A DNA stretch of 41,759 bases from Erysipelotrichaceae bacterium (GCA_029101345.1 JAQXQU010000130.1:1-41759), one strand, 5' to 3'; numbered from the stretch's first letter, positions 17,076 to 24,709 are shown. Notes: generated by a model not told the origin, from the letters alone. Made by a program: numbers and translations.

Positions 17076-17103
17076 AAACAAAAAGTCCCAAGCAAATGGG
17101 ACT
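17076..17103 (-). terminator. Terminator of ruvX-pepF
   Basis: On the minus strand AGTCCCA, a six-base loop and TGGGACT are followed by TTTTGTTTG. It lies 9 bases after the pepF stop and faces the copA terminator. Confidence 0.85.
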
Positions 17104-17111
17104 TGAGGGCA

Positions 17112-18911
17112 CTAGAGGCCAAGTTCATCAGTCAGCTTCGCGATTTCATCGATCAGCGAGCCAATGTATTCAATGGTGCTTTCAAGCGTCCTGAGATCAA
17201 AGACATCCACACCCAGCAGTTCGCCAACCTGCTTGGGATCAAGTGTGCAGCCGCTCTTCAGGAACCTCATCCAGCCATCGATGGCAGTGCTGTCGTTTTC
17301 AAGGCGCAAGGCCATCTGGGTACCAAGTGAAAGCCCTGCTGAATACTGGTAGGGATATAAGCCCATATAGTAGTGCGGCTGGCGCATCCAGGTCAGTTCT
17401 GCCCCTTCGTTAATCTCCACAGCATCACCCCAGAACTTCTCCAGGGTCTCTCTGAAGATCCTTGACAGCATTGGCGCATTGACGCTTCCGCCCTTGTCGA
17501 TTATGCGGTAGACTTCACGCTGGTAGTAGGCTTCAAGGAAGTGGGTGACGAAGTTGTGGTAATAGGTCTTGGATACGATGTTTGACAGTATCCAACGTCT
17601 GAAGCGCTTGTCATCGCTGTTCTTGAAGAGATGGCTGGCCATGATGATCTCATTGGTGGTGCTTGGACCCTCGCCAAAGAAGCTGTGGGGTTGGGCATCA
17701 AAGATCTCGTGTTCCTTGTCTGACAGCATGGCATTCATGCAGTGGCCAAGTTCATGAGCTAAAGTAAAGACATCAGCCATCTTGTTATTCCAATTCAAAA
17801 GCACATAGCAGTTCTTATGAGGAACAAAACAGCAGAAGCCGCCAGTTGACTTGCCAAGATTATTGGCAAAATCCACCCATCTTTCAGCATAAGCCCGATC
17901 AATGCCTTTGCCATATTCCTCACCTAAAATGGTTAAGCCTTCCTTGATATAATCCTTGGACTTTTCAATTGTTACAGAAGGATCATAGTCTGGATCATCA
18001 GAAATCTTCAAATCAGCATAAGTCATCTTATCAAGCTTATGAATGCGCTGTTTCAATTTGGCATATTTGCGCATATGCGGAGCTAATTTCTCCATGATAG
18101 TATCAATATGGCCATCATAATATGCACAATCAATTTCCTGTGAATAGAGGAGATAATCAAAGACACTGTCAAACCCACGTATTTTTGCCATCTGCTTTTC
18201 CATCTGAACCTGGCAGTTATAGTTTACGGCTGTCGTATTCTCATATTCCTTGATCTTCTGATAGAAGCTCTTGAAAGCCGCCCTTCTTACTTCGGCATTC
18301 TTTTCATATTCATAATTGTCTTCAAATAATGAATAAGCCAGAGGATATGATTTGCCATTTGCTTCAAAACTGTCAAATCTGATATCAGCTAATTTGCAGG
18401 TGTTATAAATGTTGTAGAAGCTATTCAAGGTATTTGATAAAGCTGAAAGCACTTCTTCATTGTCCTTGGATAAACGATGAGGCTTCTGTCTTAAAAGATT
18501 ACGCAAATAGCCCTTGTTGTCCTTGCTTTGATCAATTGCTTCAGCAATGATCTTTTCATCAAGGGAAAGGATTTCTGAATCAATAAAGGCTAAACGGGCT
18601 GCTACATCAGCCAAAAGAGCATTAACCTTTTCATTCAGTTCCTTGGCTTTGGCATCATAATAGTCAACAGAAACGCTTAAGTCGGTATAACAGGAAACCC
18701 AAGTGGTCTTCAATGCTATTTCCCGATAAGCATCAAGACAGTCATTGATGTCTTTAGCATTGGCAATCTTTCCTTCATATTTGGCCTTTATTTCATTAGC
18801 CAACTTATCAAGTGCCGCCATATCAGCTAAAGCCATTTCATCATTGTCATAAATAAGCGAGAGATCCCAGGTCAATTCAACCGGTACATCCTTGCGGTAT
18901 TTCAGCTCCAT
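17112..18911 (-). CDS. pepF: Oligoendopeptidase F, M3 family zinc peptidase
   Basis: A cytosolic zinc peptidase of 599 residues that trims oligopeptides, the usual size for PepF (M3B). The active site is VFTLAHELGHCMNAML, with the HExxH zinc motif. About 28 residues later FFGEGPSTTNEIIMAS supplies the third ligand Glu. The ATG at 18911 is chosen over ATG 18917 because AAGGAG is 8 bases from it but only 2 from the earlier one. The 3' ~650 bases are much richer in G+C than the 5' part, with the switch next to the active-site codons, which suggests a mosaic gene. Confidence 0.95.
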   Translation of the reverse strand: MELKYRKDVPVELTWDLSLIYDNDEMALADMAALDKLANEIKAKYEGKIANAKDINDCLDAYREIALKTTWVSCYTDLSVSVDYYDAKAKELNEKVNALLADVAARLAFIDSEILSLDEKIIAEAIDQSKDNKGYLRNLLRQKPHRLSKDNEEVLSALSNTLNSFYNIYNTCKLADIRFDSFEANGKSYPLAYSLFEDNYEYEKNAEVRRAAFKSFYQKIKEYENTTAVNYNCQVQMEKQMAKIRGFDSVFDYLLYSQEIDCAYYDGHIDTIMEKLAPHMRKYAKLKQRIHKLDKMTYADLKISDDPDYDPSVTIEKSKDYIKEGLTILGEEYGKGIDRAYAERWVDFANNLGKSTGGFCCFVPHKNCYVLLNWNNKMADVFTLAHELGHCMNAMLSDKEHEIFDAQPHSFFGEGPSTTNEIIMASHLFKNSDDKRFRRWILSNIVSKTYYHNFVTHFLEAYYQREVYRIIDKGGSVNAPMLSRIFRETLEKFWGDAVEINEGAELTWMRQPHYYMGLYPYQYSAGLSLGTQMALRLENDSTAIDGWMRFLKSGCTLDPKQVGELLGVDVFDLRTLESTIEYIGSLIDEIAKLTDELGL

Positions 18912-18913
18912 TA

Positions 18914-19330
18914 TCATTTCTCCTTATGTGCATCCAAATAATATTGCAGTATTCTGATTGCGGCCTGCTGGTCAATGATCTTCTTGCGTTTCTTGCGTGA
19001 AACATCCATGGCTATCAGAAAATCCAATGAATCCCTGGTTGTTCTTCTTTCATCCTGCAAGACTACTTTAATTCCTGATTCCATCTCCAAAACCCGGCCA
19101 AATTCCTCACAGAGCTGAGCTCTTTCTCCTGCATCACCATTTTCAAGAAGCGGGTAGCCAAGAACAATCAGATCAGGTTTTTCCTTTTCCAAAAAGATCA
19201 GCAGACGATCTAGACAGCTATCGTAATCATCAGGCTTAAAGCGCATAGTCTCAACAGCCTGGGCCAAATGGCCTGAGCTTCTGGCTATGCCACAAGTAAC
19301 ACTTCCTAGATCTAGACCGATATATTTCAT
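18914..19330 (-). CDS. ruvX: Putative Holliday junction resolvase / pre-16S rRNA nuclease YqgF
   Basis: A 138-residue RNase H-fold nuclease of the YqgF/RuvX family, involved in 16S rRNA 5' maturation and possibly in resolving Holliday junctions. The N-terminus MKYIGLDLGSVTCGIA carries the first catalytic Asp. VLGYPLLENGDAG and LQDERRTTRDS hold the remaining motifs, and KKRKKIIDQQAAIRILQYYLD ends the fold. The start at 19330 is supported by GAGGAGG upstream and by the family N-terminus; an upstream ATG at 19345 would overlap that site. Its stop lies within 3 bases of the pepF start, so they are co-transcribed. Confidence 0.94.
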   Translation of the reverse strand: MKYIGLDLGSVTCGIARSSGHLAQAVETMRFKPDDYDSCLDRLLIFLEKEKPDLIVLGYPLLENGDAGERAQLCEEFGRVLEMESGIKVVLQDERRTTRDSLDFLIAMDVSRKKRKKIIDQQAAIRILQYYLDAHKEK

Positions 19331-19358
19331 TTGCTGCCTCCTCAATCAAGATACAAAT

Positions 19359-19364
19359 ATTATA
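19359..19364 (-). promoter_or_regulatory. -10 box of ruvX-pepF
   Basis: A minus-strand TATAAT sits 28 bases before the ruvX ATG, with GAGGAGG between. The -35 is weak. It lies in the gap with the divergent propeller gene. Confidence 0.4.
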
Positions 19365-19391
19365 GCTGAATTTGCTAGAATAAAGACATAT

Positions 19392-20537
19392 ATGAAAAAG
19401 AACAAGAAAAAACGTCACTTGAAATATTCTGTCAAGAATACCATATTGATTATCCTGCTGCTAATCATCTTCTTTACCATTGGCTTTCTTCTATCAAGAA
19501 GGCAAATCAAAGACGAGACTGTCGTATTTAATAGTGATAAGGCTAATAAGCTTGTCTATACTGAACCTGTTTATCAGCGTTTTATTTCCTTTAGAGCTCT
19601 TGATGAGGGCTATGACATCTACAAGCCTAAAGGTTCAGGCTATCGCTATGGGCCATCAATGATCCGTAACGATGATGGATCAGTTGACCTCTGGGCAGTC
19701 TCTCCTGGCAATAATTCCACCATGTGGGACTATATTGTCTATCGTCATCTTGATAATAATGGCAACTGGTCAAAGGAAAAGACAGTTCTAAAGCCCACTG
19801 CCAACTCTGATGATTGCTATTCAACCTGTGATCCTGGTGTCATCTATTTCAATGGCTACTATTATCTGGGCTATACTTCAACCAGTGACAAAAGCGCTAA
19901 GACCAATCAGCTCTTTGTCGCAAGATCAGCTAATCCAGCAGGCCCTTATGAGAAATGGAATGGTGAAGGCTGGGGTGGCAAACCAAAACCGGTCATTCCT
20001 TATGAGGAGAATGATGGTGGCTGGGGTGCTGGTGAACCAAGCTTTGTCATCAAGGATGATACTCTTTACATCTATTATTCATATAACACTATCAATGGCA
20101 GTTATACCTGTGTCGCTACCGCTGATACATCAGATAACTGGCCTGCCACCATCAAGAGCAATCATCAGATTGTCTTTGTCAAAGACAAAGGACAGGATTC
20201 ATTTGATGTCGTCTATATTGATGAAATTGACAGTTTCTTAGCTGTTGCCCCAGCCTTTAGAATGACTGACAGTTCAGGTATCATTACCTATCAGTCTGAT
20301 GATGGCTTTGACTTCCATGAATGCGATACAGTCAAATACAACCTGACACCTTGCCTTCATAATATCGGTATCAGCAAGAATCCAAATGGCCATGTCTCCA
20401 TTGATAATGACCTTTGCCTCTCCTATGCCTATGCCTATTCCGCTAATAGCAAATGGGGTGTCTGGCCTCTTCACTTCCAAACCATTCGTTTAACATCATG
20501 GGAGGAAGCAGTCTATCCTGAACAAGAAAGCCAATAA
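19392..20537 (+). CDS. Membrane-anchored five-bladed beta-propeller (GH43-like) protein
   Basis: A 381-residue protein: basic N-terminus (MKKNKKKRHLKY), one signal-anchor helix (TILIILLLIIFFTIGFLL), then an extracellular domain of about 340 residues. Its repeated motifs are GYRYGPSMIRNDDGSVDLW, CDPGVIYFNGYYYLGYTS, WGAGEPSFVIKDDTLYIYYS and a late FLAVAPAFRM. They resemble the blades of glycosyl hydrolase clan F/J proteins (GH43, GH62, GH32). The acid residues in CDPG and GEPS could be catalytic, but I could not confirm the full triad, and a non-catalytic glycan-binding role is possible. The ATG has no ribosome-binding site; a TAGAAT box ends 10 bases before it. The gene is flanked by ruvX and tRNA-Leu, with no sugar-related neighbours. 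Confidence 0.78.
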   Translation: MKKNKKKRHLKYSVKNTILIILLLIIFFTIGFLLSRRQIKDETVVFNSDKANKLVYTEPVYQRFISFRALDEGYDIYKPKGSGYRYGPSMIRNDDGSVDLWAVSPGNNSTMWDYIVYRHLDNNGNWSKEKTVLKPTANSDDCYSTCDPGVIYFNGYYYLGYTSTSDKSAKTNQLFVARSANPAGPYEKWNGEGWGGKPKPVIPYEENDGGWGAGEPSFVIKDDTLYIYYSYNTINGSYTCVATADTSDNWPATIKSNHQIVFVKDKGQDSFDVVYIDEIDSFLAVAPAFRMTDSSGIITYQSDDGFDFHECDTVKYNLTPCLHNIGISKNPNGHVSIDNDLCLSYAYAYSANSKWGVWPLHFQTIRLTSWEEAVYPEQESQ

Positions 20538-20551
20538 GAGGCTTTCTTTTC
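20525..20551 (+). terminator. Terminator with the propeller-gene stop codon in its loop
   Basis: AGAAAGCC, a seven-base loop containing the TAA stop (20535-20537), and GGCTTTCT are followed by TTTCTT. Confidence 0.75.
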
Positions 20552-20593
20552 TTATATAAACAAAAAAGAACCATCTGGTTCTTATTCAGCAAA

Positions 20594-20676
20594 TGGTCCG
20601 GGCGAAGGGACTCGAACCCCCACGGTCACCCACTAGATCCTAAGTCTAGCGCGTCTGCCAATTTCGCCACGCCCGG
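20594..20676 (-). tRNA. tRNA-Leu (anticodon UAG)
   Basis: An 83-nt type II tRNA with encoded CCA. The acceptor stem is CCGGGCG / CGCCCGG with A73. The anticodon stem is CTAGA / TCTAG around loop CTTAGGA, giving UAG, which reads CUN Leu codons. A long variable arm (around GGTGACC) and the T loop TTCGAGT are present. The T stem has two G-U pairs. The D arm sequence TGGCGAAATTGGCAGACGC is typical of Leu tRNAs. Confidence 0.96.
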
Positions 20677-20687
20677 AATGCTTTATT

Positions 20688-20716
20688 ATAATAAAACAAT
20701 TCGGTGGAAATTGCAA
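20688..20716 (-). promoter_or_regulatory. tRNA-Leu promoter, overlapping the coaX promoter
   Basis: On the minus strand TTGCAA (20711-20716), a 17-base spacer and TATTAT (20688-20693) lie just upstream of the tRNA. An overlapping TATAAT (20685-20690) is an alternative -10 with a longer spacer. The -35 sits inside the spacer of the divergent coaX promoter. Confidence 0.55.
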
Positions 20717-20733
20717 CGATAAAATACTATAAT
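20705..20733 (+). promoter_or_regulatory. coaX promoter, predicted leaderless transcript
   Basis: TGGAAA (20705-20710), a 17-base spacer and TATAAT (20728-20733) are followed 6 nt later by the coaX ATG. There is no ribosome-binding site. Confidence 0.6.
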
Positions 20734-20739
20734 AGTGAC

Positions 20740-21501
20740 ATGCTACTGACGTTAGATATCGGAAACAGCAATATTAAGCTGGCATTATTTGAAAAGGAAA
20801 AGCAGATTTCCTTTGCCAGATTTGAAACAAAACAGGACAACTACAAGTCACTGATCATGTCCTTTATCTTCAAAGCGGGACTAAGAGCCGATGACATCAA
20901 AGGAGTCATGGTAGCTTCTGTTGTCCCTGAAGTCTATGCTCAAATAAAGGAAGGACTTGTTTCAATCATTGATTCCAATAAGATCCATGAAATCAAAGGC
21001 ACTAATGACTACGGCATCACTCTTGGTGATGAAAACGCTGAAGTCGTCGGTGCTGATCTGATTGCCCTCTGTGCTTATGCTTATAGCAAATACCATCGTG
21101 ATATTATTGCCATCTCCTTTGGCACCTGTTCAGTTCTCTGCCATGTTACAAAGGATGGCGTCTTCAAACATTGCATCATTGCTCCTGGCTTCTATAAGCT
21201 AGCCGAAGCAATTTTTGGAAGTGCTGCTCAGCTTGAAGCCTTTAACCTTGAAAAGCTTGACCACTTTGCCGGCATTAATACCAAGGAAGCCCTTAATATT
21301 GGCATTTATGATGGTTATCTTGGCATGATTGAACATCTTTTGCAGGGTATGATTTCCGAACTTGAAGGCAAACCATATGTTGTAGCATCAGGTGGAGCAG
21401 GAAAACTGATTGTTCCTTATCTTTCATCGATTGATGAATATGAACCGGATATGATTACCAATGCCCTTAATCATCTATATAGGAGGTTGAAAAATGACTA
21501 A
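20740..21501 (+). CDS. coaX: Type III pantothenate kinase
   Basis: A 253-residue cytosolic kinase for the first step of coenzyme A synthesis, pantothenate to 4'-phosphopantothenate. The N-terminus MLLTLDIGNSNIKLALFE is the ASKHA phosphate-binding motif. IKGVMVASVVPEV, GADLIALCAYAY and a catalytic Asp in this region are typical. The family SFGT and APGF motifs (AISFGTCSVL, IIAPGFYKL) and VVASGGAGKLI are present, although the usual DxGTA reads SFGTC. ATG 20740 starts the conserved domain; a longer form would contain the promoter. It overlaps maf by 8 bases. Confidence 0.93.
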   Translation: MLLTLDIGNSNIKLALFEKEKQISFARFETKQDNYKSLIMSFIFKAGLRADDIKGVMVASVVPEVYAQIKEGLVSIIDSNKIHEIKGTNDYGITLGDENAEVVGADLIALCAYAYSKYHRDIIAISFGTCSVLCHVTKDGVFKHCIIAPGFYKLAEAIFGSAAQLEAFNLEKLDHFAGINTKEALNIGIYDGYLGMIEHLLQGMISELEGKPYVVASGGAGKLIVPYLSSIDEYEPDMITNALNHLYRRLKND

Positions 21502-22054
21502 ACTGATTTTAGCAAGCAAATCCCCAAGAAGACAGCAGTTGATGAAGTCTCTTGGTTACCCATTTGAAATAGAAGTCCAGGACACAAATGAAGAGATCAA
21601 TACCCATTCCTCATTAAGAAAGGAAGTGGAAATCCTCTCCTATCGTAAAGCCAAGGCTGTCTATAAGAACCATACTGATGCAATTGTCATTGGCGCTGAT
21701 ACATTGGTCACTATCAATCATGAAGTCTTAGGCAAACCTGCAAATGAAGAAGTTGCCAAGGAAATGCTCAAAAAGCTCAGCGGCAATGTTCATGAAGTCA
21801 TTACCGGTGTAACAATTCTTTATCCTGATGGAAGTGAAGAATCTTTCTCTTCCGTTTCCAAGGTAACATTTGATATAATGAGTGACGAGGAAATTGATGA
21901 ATATGTCATCACCAAGGAACCGATGGACAAAGCTGGCGCCTATGCCATCCAGGGAATTGGTGCTAAATTCATCAAGAAAATCGAAGGCGACTATTATGCT
22001 ATCATGGGATTGCCAATCCATAGCATCTATAAGCGCATCAAAAAGTATTTCTAA
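21494..22054 (+). CDS. maf: Maf-type nucleoside triphosphate pyrophosphatase
   Basis: A 186-residue housecleaning enzyme that hydrolyses dTTP/UTP or modified pyrimidine triphosphates to the monophosphate. The N-terminal LASKSPRRQQLMKSLG, the central VIGADTLV, LGKPANEE and the C-terminal DKAGAYAIQGIGAKFIKKI are family signatures. The ATG has AGGAGG 7 bases upstream within coaX, so coaX-maf are coupled. A hairpin and then tRNA-Thr follow directly. Confidence 0.95.
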   Translation: MTKLILASKSPRRQQLMKSLGYPFEIEVQDTNEEINTHSSLRKEVEILSYRKAKAVYKNHTDAIVIGADTLVTINHEVLGKPANEEVAKEMLKKLSGNVHEVITGVTILYPDGSEESFSSVSKVTFDIMSDEEIDEYVITKEPMDKAGAYAIQGIGAKFIKKIEGDYYAIMGLPIHSIYKRIKKYF

Positions 22055-22075
22055 AGATGAACCTCTAGTTCATCT
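22055..22075 (+). other. Hairpin between maf and tRNA-Thr
   Basis: AGATGAAC, loop CTCTA and GTTCATCT form a perfect 8-bp stem, starting at the maf stop and ending 3 bases before the tRNA. There is no T-run, so it is more likely a processing or stabilising structure than a terminator. Confidence 0.55.
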
Positions 22076-22078
22076 TCT

Positions 22079-22152
22079 GCCGTCTTAGTAAAGTGGTATT
22101 ACGCAGCAATGGTAATGCTGAATCGCGAGTCCGATTCTCGCAGATGGCACCA
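22079..22152 (+). tRNA. tRNA-Thr (anticodon GGU), unusual T loop
   Basis: A 74-nt tRNA with encoded CCA. The acceptor stem GCCGTCT / AGATGGC has one G-U pair and A73. The D arm is GTAA-AGTGGTA-TTAC, keeping the GG pair. The anticodon arm CAGCA-ATGGTAA-TGCTG gives GGU. The T arm is GCGAG-TCCGATT-CTCGC, where position 55 is C rather than the near-universal U. No separate promoter is visible after maf, so it is probably cut from the coaX-maf transcript. A terminator follows 9 bases later. Confidence 0.88.
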
Positions 22153-22161
22153 TTAGAAAAC

Positions 22162-22191
22162 AAAACGGCTTTTGGCCGTTTTTTTCTTTTT
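22162..22191 (+). terminator. Terminator of coaX-maf-tRNA-Thr unit
   Basis: AAAACGGC, a short TTTT loop and GGCCGTTT are followed by a long T tract. Confidence 0.85.
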
Positions 22192-22261
22192 TCCTATCAT
22201 GTGCTTTAGCATGATGAATTGTCTTGGCTTTGCCAACAATATTGGAATATCAGCAGATGAT

Positions 22262-22287
22262 AATAAAAAGCAGGATTTCCTGCTTTT
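22262..22287 (-). terminator. Terminator of hslO-dusB-nudix
   Basis: The palindrome AAAAGCAGGA-TT-TCCTGCTTTT lies a few bases after the Nudix stop on the minus strand; a T-rich tract (TTTTTATTA) follows. Confidence 0.8.
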
Positions 22288-22289
22288 GC

Positions 22290-22868
22290 TTATAGTTTGT
22301 GCATCTTCAGATATTCATTGGTCTTATCAATAAGCTTGGCATAGATATTTTTCTTAAACCATTCTTCTGATGATCTGACCATCACCTCATCATTGCTAAA
22401 CCAAGCAACACCACTGTTTTCATCTTCCTTGATAACAAGCTTCTCGCTATCATCGGCCTCTAAAAGATATGTGACATTCAGATGAAGGTGGGTTGGGACA
22501 TATTCCCCTCTTTTCAGATGCGAGTCAACTGATAGAACTTCAATTGAATAGATTTCTTCTGATAATGGCTTGATATTCCCAATGCCGCTTTCTTCCTTAG
22601 CTTCCTTGATGGCTACTTTCAGACAATCGCTTTCACCATCATTATGGCCACCAAGCCAGGCCCAGGAATCATAAATCTTATGATAGGCCATTAAGACCTT
22701 GTCATGTGCATGGTTCAAAATCCAGCAGCTTGAGGTAATGTGGGCAATCCTATTTGTACGTTCAAGAATATCACCATAGTTGGCAAGAAAGTGCAGAATG
22801 ATCTCCTTGTCTGATGCTTCTTGCTGATTATAGGGCTGATAATCATTGATCTCTTTGAGCAAATTCAT
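22290..22868 (-). CDS. Nudix hydrolase
   Basis: A 192-residue Nudix-fold hydrolase; members cleave nucleoside diphosphates linked to another group. The box region is WLGGHNDGESDCLKVAIKEA then KEESGI, close to Gx5Ex7REUxEExGU, with Lys in place of Arg and possibly one extra residue in the spacer. The N-terminal ~60 residues (HITSSCWILNHAHDKVLMAYH) form the first beta strands. The substrate is unknown. The start overlaps the dusB 3' end by 26 bases, so it depends on dusB translation. Confidence 0.88.
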   Translation of the reverse strand: MNLLKEINDYQPYNQQEASDKEIILHFLANYGDILERTNRIAHITSSCWILNHAHDKVLMAYHKIYDSWAWLGGHNDGESDCLKVAIKEAKEESGIGNIKPLSEEIYSIEVLSVDSHLKRGEYVPTHLHLNVTYLLEADDSEKLVIKEDENSGVAWFSNDEVMVRSSEEWFKKNIYAKLIDKTNEYLKMHKL

Positions 22869-23832
22869 TCAGTACCTCCAGATATTCAAAAAGCAGTTTC
22901 TCTAATTCATCATAGGTATCCAATTTGATCATCAGATTCTTATACCTGGTAGACATATACATGCCGGCAATATAATGAGGAGCCAAACCTCTCATCTCTC
23001 TAATAGCCATCTTCTCACCCTTGAGAAGAATCAGCTTTTTGGCATGATCAAGACAGGCTTCGATCTTCTCGATCGGGCTTACCTGATAGTTTTCCTTGCC
23101 TTTATTGTAATTGTCAATTTCCTTGATCAGGAAAGGATTGCCAATGACACCTCTAGCTATCATGATGCCATCAACATCACACTCATTCTTCATTCTGACA
23201 TAATCATCAACACTGCGGACATCACCATTGCCAATGACTGGAATCTTCAGATGCTGCTTGAGCTCCTTGATATAATCCCAATTGGCATGCCCTTCATACA
23301 TCTGTGTTCTGGTCCGGCCATGAAGAGCAATGGCACTGACACCAATCTCTTCCAGTTTCATTGATAAGGACAGGAAGTTGATGTGCTGCAAATCAAAGCC
23401 CAGACGCATCTTGACTGTAACTGGTTTCTTAACATTATCAATGATTTCCCTGACTACCGCTACCGCATGTTCTTCATCCTTCATCATTGCCGAACCGGCA
23501 CCAGTCTTGATGACCTTATTAACAGGACAGCCCATATTGATATCAATGATATCTGCTGTTGTCTTTTGGTCAACATATTTAGCTGCATAGACCATGGAGT
23601 CAATGCTTGAACCAAAGATCTGCATTGCCACAGGATGATAGCTGTCATCAATTTCCATCATCTTCAGTGTCTTCTCGTTGGCATAATAGATGGCCTTGTC
23701 TGATAACATCTCTGTACAGGTCAGACCTGCCCCATTTTCATAACAGACCTCCCGGAAGGCCCCATTGGTAATGCCGGCCATTGGTCCAATGAAGATATCA
23801 TTCTTTAATTCAACATTACCGATTTTTAGCAT
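22843..23832 (-). CDS. dusB: tRNA dihydrouridine synthase
   Basis: A 329-residue FMN enzyme that reduces uridines in the tRNA D loop with NADPH. The N-terminus has GPMAGITNGAFREVC; NMGCPVNKVIKTGAGSAMM contains the catalytic Cys; KMRLGFD and ALHGRTRTQMYEG hold FMN and RNA contacts; VIGNGDVRS and IMIARGVIGNPFLI complete the TIM barrel. The start overlaps the hslO stop by 17 bases with no strong ribosome-binding site, so coupling is likely. hslO-dusB after ftsH is a conserved Bacillota order. Confidence 0.96.
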   Translation of the reverse strand: MLKIGNVELKNDIFIGPMAGITNGAFREVCYENGAGLTCTEMLSDKAIYYANEKTLKMMEIDDSYHPVAMQIFGSSIDSMVYAAKYVDQKTTADIIDINMGCPVNKVIKTGAGSAMMKDEEHAVAVVREIIDNVKKPVTVKMRLGFDLQHINFLSLSMKLEEIGVSAIALHGRTRTQMYEGHANWDYIKELKQHLKIPVIGNGDVRSVDDYVRMKNECDVDGIMIARGVIGNPFLIKEIDNYNKGKENYQVSPIEKIEACLDHAKKLILLKGEKMAIREMRGLAPHYIAGMYMSTRYKNLMIKLDTYDELEKLLFEYLEVLNEFAQRDQ

Positions 23833-24703
23833 ATTTCAATAGCTTGTCCATATCTTTCTTTGAATAATGATAGCGGGAATTGCAGAATTCGCAACGCACT
23901 TCAATATCCTCTTTTTCTGCATCAAGAGCCAATTCTTCCAGATCACTTTTCGGCAGAGTCAGAAAATTTCTTAGGAAACGTTCACGGCTGCAATCACAAT
24001 GATAACGCACTTCCCTTTCTTCCAATATCTGCAGGTCTTCAAACATTCCTTTTAAGTGCATTTCAAGGTCATCACTTTCCAGTAACATCGAAGAAATTGG
24101 TTTTAGCTTCCTAGCCAATTCTTCCAGATAGACTATATCCTCTTCCAAAGCATCAGGCATGACTTCAATAATCAAAGCTCCAGCACTCAGACAGGAATAG
24201 TCCTTATCAACCAGAACACCAGTCGAGACAATTGTTGGCCTTTGCTCAGAAACACTGAAATAGTAGGCAAAATCATCACCGATTTCACCTGTTTGCAAAG
24301 CAACCTGACTGGTATAGTTCTGACGCATATCAAGGTCCTTGGTTACTTTAAGATAGCCTTCATTACCTACAGCCAGACCAACTGCCAGCTTATTATTGGA
24401 ATTGTATTTGAGATAGATTTCGTTATCGCCAACAAAGCCTTTGACATCACCATTGTTCTGAGCTACCGCCATAATAGTGCCGATTGGACCATTGCCGTTG
24501 ATAGTCACTGTGACGGTTTCATTTTCCCCTTTTAACATCAACCCCATCAAGGCTGTAACTGATAAGGTCCTGCCCAAAGCTGCTAATGATGTAGGATAAA
24601 GATCATGTTTTTTTCTGGCATCTTCCACGAGCTTCTTAGCATTTAAAATATAAATCCGGACATGTTCATTTAATGCCGTTGCTATAATAGTACGATTTTC
24701 CAT
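23816..24703 (-). CDS. hslO: Redox-regulated chaperone Hsp33
   Basis: A 295-residue chaperone holdase switched on by oxidation. The C-terminal zinc centre is visible as CDCSRERF and CEFCNSRYHY, the CxC and CxxC cysteines that form disulfides under stress. The N-terminal domain starts MENRTIIATALNEHVRIYI. ATG 24703 is the only start compatible with the family; an upstream extension would lie inside ftsH in another frame. There is no ribosome-binding site: a TACTAT box ends 6 nt before the ATG, directly after the ftsH terminator. Confidence 0.95.
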   Translation of the reverse strand: MENRTIIATALNEHVRIYILNAKKLVEDARKKHDLYPTSLAALGRTLSVTALMGLMLKGENETVTVTINGNGPIGTIMAVAQNNGDVKGFVGDNEIYLKYNSNNKLAVGLAVGNEGYLKVTKDLDMRQNYTSQVALQTGEIGDDFAYYFSVSEQRPTIVSTGVLVDKDYSCLSAGALIIEVMPDALEEDIVYLEELARKLKPISSMLLESDDLEMHLKGMFEDLQILEEREVRYHCDCSRERFLRNFLTLPKSDLEELALDAEKEDIEVRCEFCNSRYHYSKKDMDKLLKYAKNR

Positions 24704-24709
24704 GAGACA

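Larger units (their letters stand above)
16850..17760. other. GC-rich tract across copA and pepF 3' ends
   Basis: Hand counts of 60-base lines give about 47-58% G+C in coding lines here. Lines in the 5' half of pepF (18361-18480) give 33-35%, and line 17761 gives 33%. The change in pepF is abrupt near 17750-17762, beside the HExxH codons. The shift suggests a recombinant segment. Confidence 0.5.

Noticed and set aside
22055-22075. maf hairpin as an intrinsic terminator
   Set aside because: No T-run follows; the tRNA begins 3 bases later.
22199-22333. Small plus-strand ORF after the tRNA-Thr terminator
   Set aside because: About 44 codons with no ribosome-binding site, running through the minus-strand Nudix terminator into that gene; no sign of coding.
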